DNA of 64,000 nucleotides, taken from assembly GCF_009765865.1 (NCBI RefSeq), contig NZ_LMUQ01000012.1, forward strand, positions 115,446 to 179,445, given 5' to 3'. The position numbers were made by a program, and so were the translations under genes. The notes under the pieces were generated by a model. It worked only from the letters and a program-made list of their open reading frames with translations. It had not been told where the DNA came from and made no database searches. Shown in pieces: positions 61,989 through 64,000 of the stretch; within the stretch, counting starts at the first letter, position 1, and each line of letters begins with the position of its first letter. Source of the stretch: Acidisoma sp. L85 (GTDB lineage Bacteria; Pseudomonadota; Alphaproteobacteria; Acetobacterales; Acetobacteraceae).

Positions 61989-63194
61989 CTAACAGGGGAC
62001 GTCTCCTGTAGAGCTCGGCTTTGGACCTACCCTCTCTTCCATTCCAGCCTTTGATTTGGCCGCTGCTCGGCCTGTTATGCCAGCTGCCTTACCCGTGTTC
62101 GCACCCTCCAAGGCGCTTACGAGCACGCTGGCGAACTGCTCATCAAGGCTGTCCTGGCTCGCCTTGGCCAGCACATAACGGTCTACGCCCTTGAGATACG
62201 TCTCGAGATTGGCATCGCTGGTGTGTCCGGTGAGGGCACGGATAGCGCGGTTCTCCACGCCTAGCATCTTGAGCGCTACCGGCCCGGTGGCTCGCAATCC
62301 GTGGAGGGTATAGCGGGGAAGCGTCAAGGTTTTGAGGAGAGTCGCCAACGTCTCCTGGGCATTGGCGGTGGTCCAAGGCTTGCCCCTGGGGGTGACGAAA
62401 AGCCGATCGGGGTGCCGCCCCGCCATCGCTTCAATGGTTGCCGCGAGACTGGGCGGGACATGAAGAAGGATATCTTCACCGGTCTTCACCTGTCGGACCC
62501 GCAGGGTCTTCGCCGTCGCGTCATAGTCGGACGGGGCGAAAACGGTCACGTCTGACCCGCGCTGGCTCGTGAGGAGATAGCCGATTAGGAGGGCGCGAAA
62601 TTCCGGGGTGGCCGCTTTCAGCACCTTCAGAAGCACGTCTGCGGGCCACGGACGGTTCGCGTCGGACTTGGCAACCTTCAGCCGCTTGCTCGACTCCCAG
62701 GGGTTGGCGGGCATCTTGCCGGGGTTAGCGCGGCGATATTTGCGGACAACCTCTATCATCCGGCTACGCAAGCTGTTCCAGCCAACCGGGTCGGCAGCCG
62801 ACTTGTCACGCAACACATCGATGGCGGACTCGTTCAGTCCCGCGATAGCTACGTGGCCCATTTGGATGCGGAACTTATCGAGTGTTCGCCTGTAATCGGA
62901 CCGCGTGTTCGGCCGAAGTTGGGAGAAACTCGCATCCCCAAGGTACGAAGTTATCGCATCCGCAACCGTGTGCCCGGTAACCGGCGGCGGTGCATGTTCG
63001 GCTTCGAAGGCGCGTTTAGCCTTGTCGTAGGCGCGAAGGAACGCGTACGAGCCCTCTGGGCTCGGCAACGGGACACGCCATGTCCGATTGCGCCTATAAT
63101 ATATGTGGTCGTTGATTACTTCGACGTAGGGCAGGCGTTCCGACTTGGTAGGCTTCGAGCGCGACCCGGATTTCTTCGTCGCTGTCTTCGGCAC
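61989..63194 (-). CDS. Tyrosine recombinase/integrase
   Basis: 401-residue site-specific recombinase. An N-terminal Arm/core-binding region (YVEVINDHIYYRRNRTWRVP, then VADAITSYLGDASFSQLRPN) precedes the catalytic domain. That domain has the catalytic Arg in LLTSQRGSDVTVF, Lys in RVRQVKTGED, the HxxR box in YTLHGLRATGP, GHTSDANLE and the nucleophile Tyr in ETYLKGVDRY. It is the likely integrase of the island that starts at the tRNA fragment 43229-43260. Its start lies within the small upstream gene (101-base overlap), suggesting coupling. Confidence 0.92.
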   Translation of the reverse strand: MPKTATKKSGSRSKPTKSERLPYVEVINDHIYYRRNRTWRVPLPSPEGSYAFLRAYDKAKRAFEAEHAPPPVTGHTVADAITSYLGDASFSQLRPNTRSDYRRTLDKFRIQMGHVAIAGLNESAIDVLRDKSAADPVGWNSLRSRMIEVVRKYRRANPGKMPANPWESSKRLKVAKSDANRPWPADVLLKVLKAATPEFRALLIGYLLTSQRGSDVTVFAPSDYDATAKTLRVRQVKTGEDILLHVPPSLAATIEAMAGRHPDRLFVTPRGKPWTTANAQETLATLLKTLTLPRYTLHGLRATGPVALKMLGVENRAIRALTGHTSDANLETYLKGVDRYVLAKASQDSLDEQFASVLVSALEGANTGKAAGITGRAAAKSKAGMEERVGPKPSSTGDVPC

Positions 63195-63417
63195 TGTCGG
63201 CTAGCTCCCCTTCGAACATACTATCGGCGGCTTCGTCTAGTTGCTTACGGTACCACCGCTTGCTGGAACCTTCGAGAAGTTCTCTGCCAGGTGGGAGCAT
63301 GCCAGCCGCGATCAACGCGTTGAAGTCATGCACGTTGTGGCCGAGGTAGCGACGGGCGGTAGGGGCATCCATAATGATTGGCCATGCGGGGATGGCGGTT
63401 GAAGTTGTGGGCGGCAT
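63094..63417 (-). CDS. Small helix-turn-helix/excisionase-like protein
   Basis: 107 residues from ATG 63417. Residues about 15-55 (MDAPTARRYLGHNVHDFNAL, then IAAGMLPPGRELLEG and SSKRWYRKQLDEAADS) have the layout of a MerR/excisionase-type DNA-binding domain. An acidic stretch (ELADSAEDSDEEIR) follows. It overlaps the integrase start by 101 bases in another frame. This position is typical of a recombination directionality factor, though the assignment rests on context and a weak motif. Confidence 0.6.
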   Translation of the reverse strand: MPPTTSTAIPAWPIIMDAPTARRYLGHNVHDFNALIAAGMLPPGRELLEGSSKRWYRKQLDEAADSMFEGELADSAEDSDEEIRVALEAYQVGTPALRRSNQRPHIL

Positions 63418-63613
63418 TAAGGTTGGATCTCGTGATAGATGGCGGCGGCACTTCGTGCGGCGGCTTGGGTTACAGAAGTAGCCCATCTCTAGAACATAAA
63501 ACCGACTCGTTAAGTCAAGACAAATCGACGGGTCGGCGTCGGCATTTGTACCTATATAAGTGCACCTGCGCCTTACGGTGGGGCGGTTTGCAGCGACGTG
63601 TCGGAGCAATGCG

Positions 63614-63808
63614 GTGCCTGAAAAGTCAGAACTTGATGCGATAGTTATCGAATGGAAGCTGCGACTGCGATATCGGCGGGGCAGACTGGAGACGCTGCTC
63701 GCTGAGTCATCCAAATCAACCGAAGAGATAGCAGCGCTACGCGGCGAGATTGCCCGGCTCGAACGTTTAATCGAAGCCTGGGCGCCGGGGAAGCACCACG
63801 ATTGGTGA
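63614..63808 (+). CDS. Small coiled-coil hypothetical protein, 64 aa
   Basis: Not recognised. GTG at 63614 follows GGAG at about nine bases; upstream in-frame ATG 63560 has no site. The product is almost entirely charged helix (KLRLRYRRGRLETLLAESSK, EEIAALRGEIARLERLIEAW), a probable coiled coil. It is divergent from the excisionase-like gene. Confidence 0.5.
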   Translation: MPEKSELDAIVIEWKLRLRYRRGRLETLLAESSKSTEEIAALRGEIARLERLIEAWAPGKHHDW

Positions 63809-63965
63809 TGTCCGCGACGTGCGACACAATGCCATAAGGGCTGGTGAACGTTGGGGAGCGTAACAGTTATTCGGACCGGGCGCGGGCACTACTCTCGTGG
63901 CGCTCGTGGTCGCGTTGTAGCTTGGTCGTGGCCTCGGAAATGGTGCGCAGGGCACTCCGAGGCCC

Positions 63966-63997
63966 GGGCTGGCGGGGGGGCAGACACCCCCCAGCCC
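63966..63997. repeat. GC-rich inverted repeat at the right edge
   Basis: GGGCTGGCGGGGGG is complementary, apart from one bulged base, to CCCCCCAGCCC around a CAGACA loop. It resembles the core of a terminator or a structure next to a tRNA gene, but the window ends before its context can be seen. Confidence 0.5.
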
Positions 63998-64000
63998 GCC

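Overview
The window is high-GC DNA from what looks like an alphaproteobacterium, most likely Rhodospirillales/Acetobacteraceae. This is inferred from a hopanoid operon (hpnA-B-C-D-E-shc, with the start of hpnG at the left edge), a class I polyhydroxyalkanoate synthase, the gene string alaC-hom-glpX-recJ, and the mtaB-ftsY neighbourhood. No rRNA or complete tRNA gene is visible, so the assignment rests on gene content only.

Layout. (1) 1-135: 5' end of hpnG, leaving through the left edge. (2) 136-3351: an accessory insert of small hypothetical genes that separates shc from hpnG; one of them contains three near-perfect 48-bp tandem repeats. (3) 3352-10596: hopanoid operon on the minus strand, transcribed hpnA to shc. 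(4) 10597-12253: gene-poor DNA with a decayed IS5-type transposase, a tRNA-like fold and a 24-bp perfect palindrome. (5) 12254-16644: pheT, pheS, rplT, rpmI on the minus strand. (6) 16790-18172: two small hypotheticals, a perfect inverted repeat and a DUF2147 protein. (7) 18254-34330: core metabolism and housekeeping (dapF, mtaB, ftsY, thioesterase, DegT aminotransferase, pip, rmuC, phaC, an OmpA-like lipoprotein, alaC, hom, glpX, recJ), punctuated by two families of intergenic dyad repeats. (8) 34335-43085: variable genes (DUF1902, a glycosidase-like fragment, DUF5996, an alpha/beta hydrolase with an AraC regulator, a GT-C-like membrane protein, DUF1254/DUF1214). (9) 43229 to the right edge: a probable integrative island. 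It begins at a 3'-terminal tRNA fragment and carries a tyrosine recombinase with its small helix-turn-helix partner at the far end.

The island is the most interesting part. It holds a calcineurin-like phosphoesterase fused to a GAF-like domain, a single-chain type IIG restriction-modification enzyme, and a co-oriented minus-strand run: a four-TM SLATT-type membrane protein, a 53-residue secreted peptide (too short for ordinary gene calling), a secreted/membrane-anchored caspase-like protein with a His/Cys dyad, a cytoplasmic serine beta-lactamase-fold protein, and a 1426-residue DUF4062-STAND NTPase-WD40 protein. The families (STAND sensor, caspase-like protease, SLATT pore) are those of anti-phage abortive systems, but I do not recognise this combination as a named system. 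That it works as one system is inference from order, orientation and domain content.

Three decayed transposases (IS5 type at about 10.9-11.2 kb and 46.3-47.1 kb, IS256 type at about 61.6-61.8 kb) mark past insertions.
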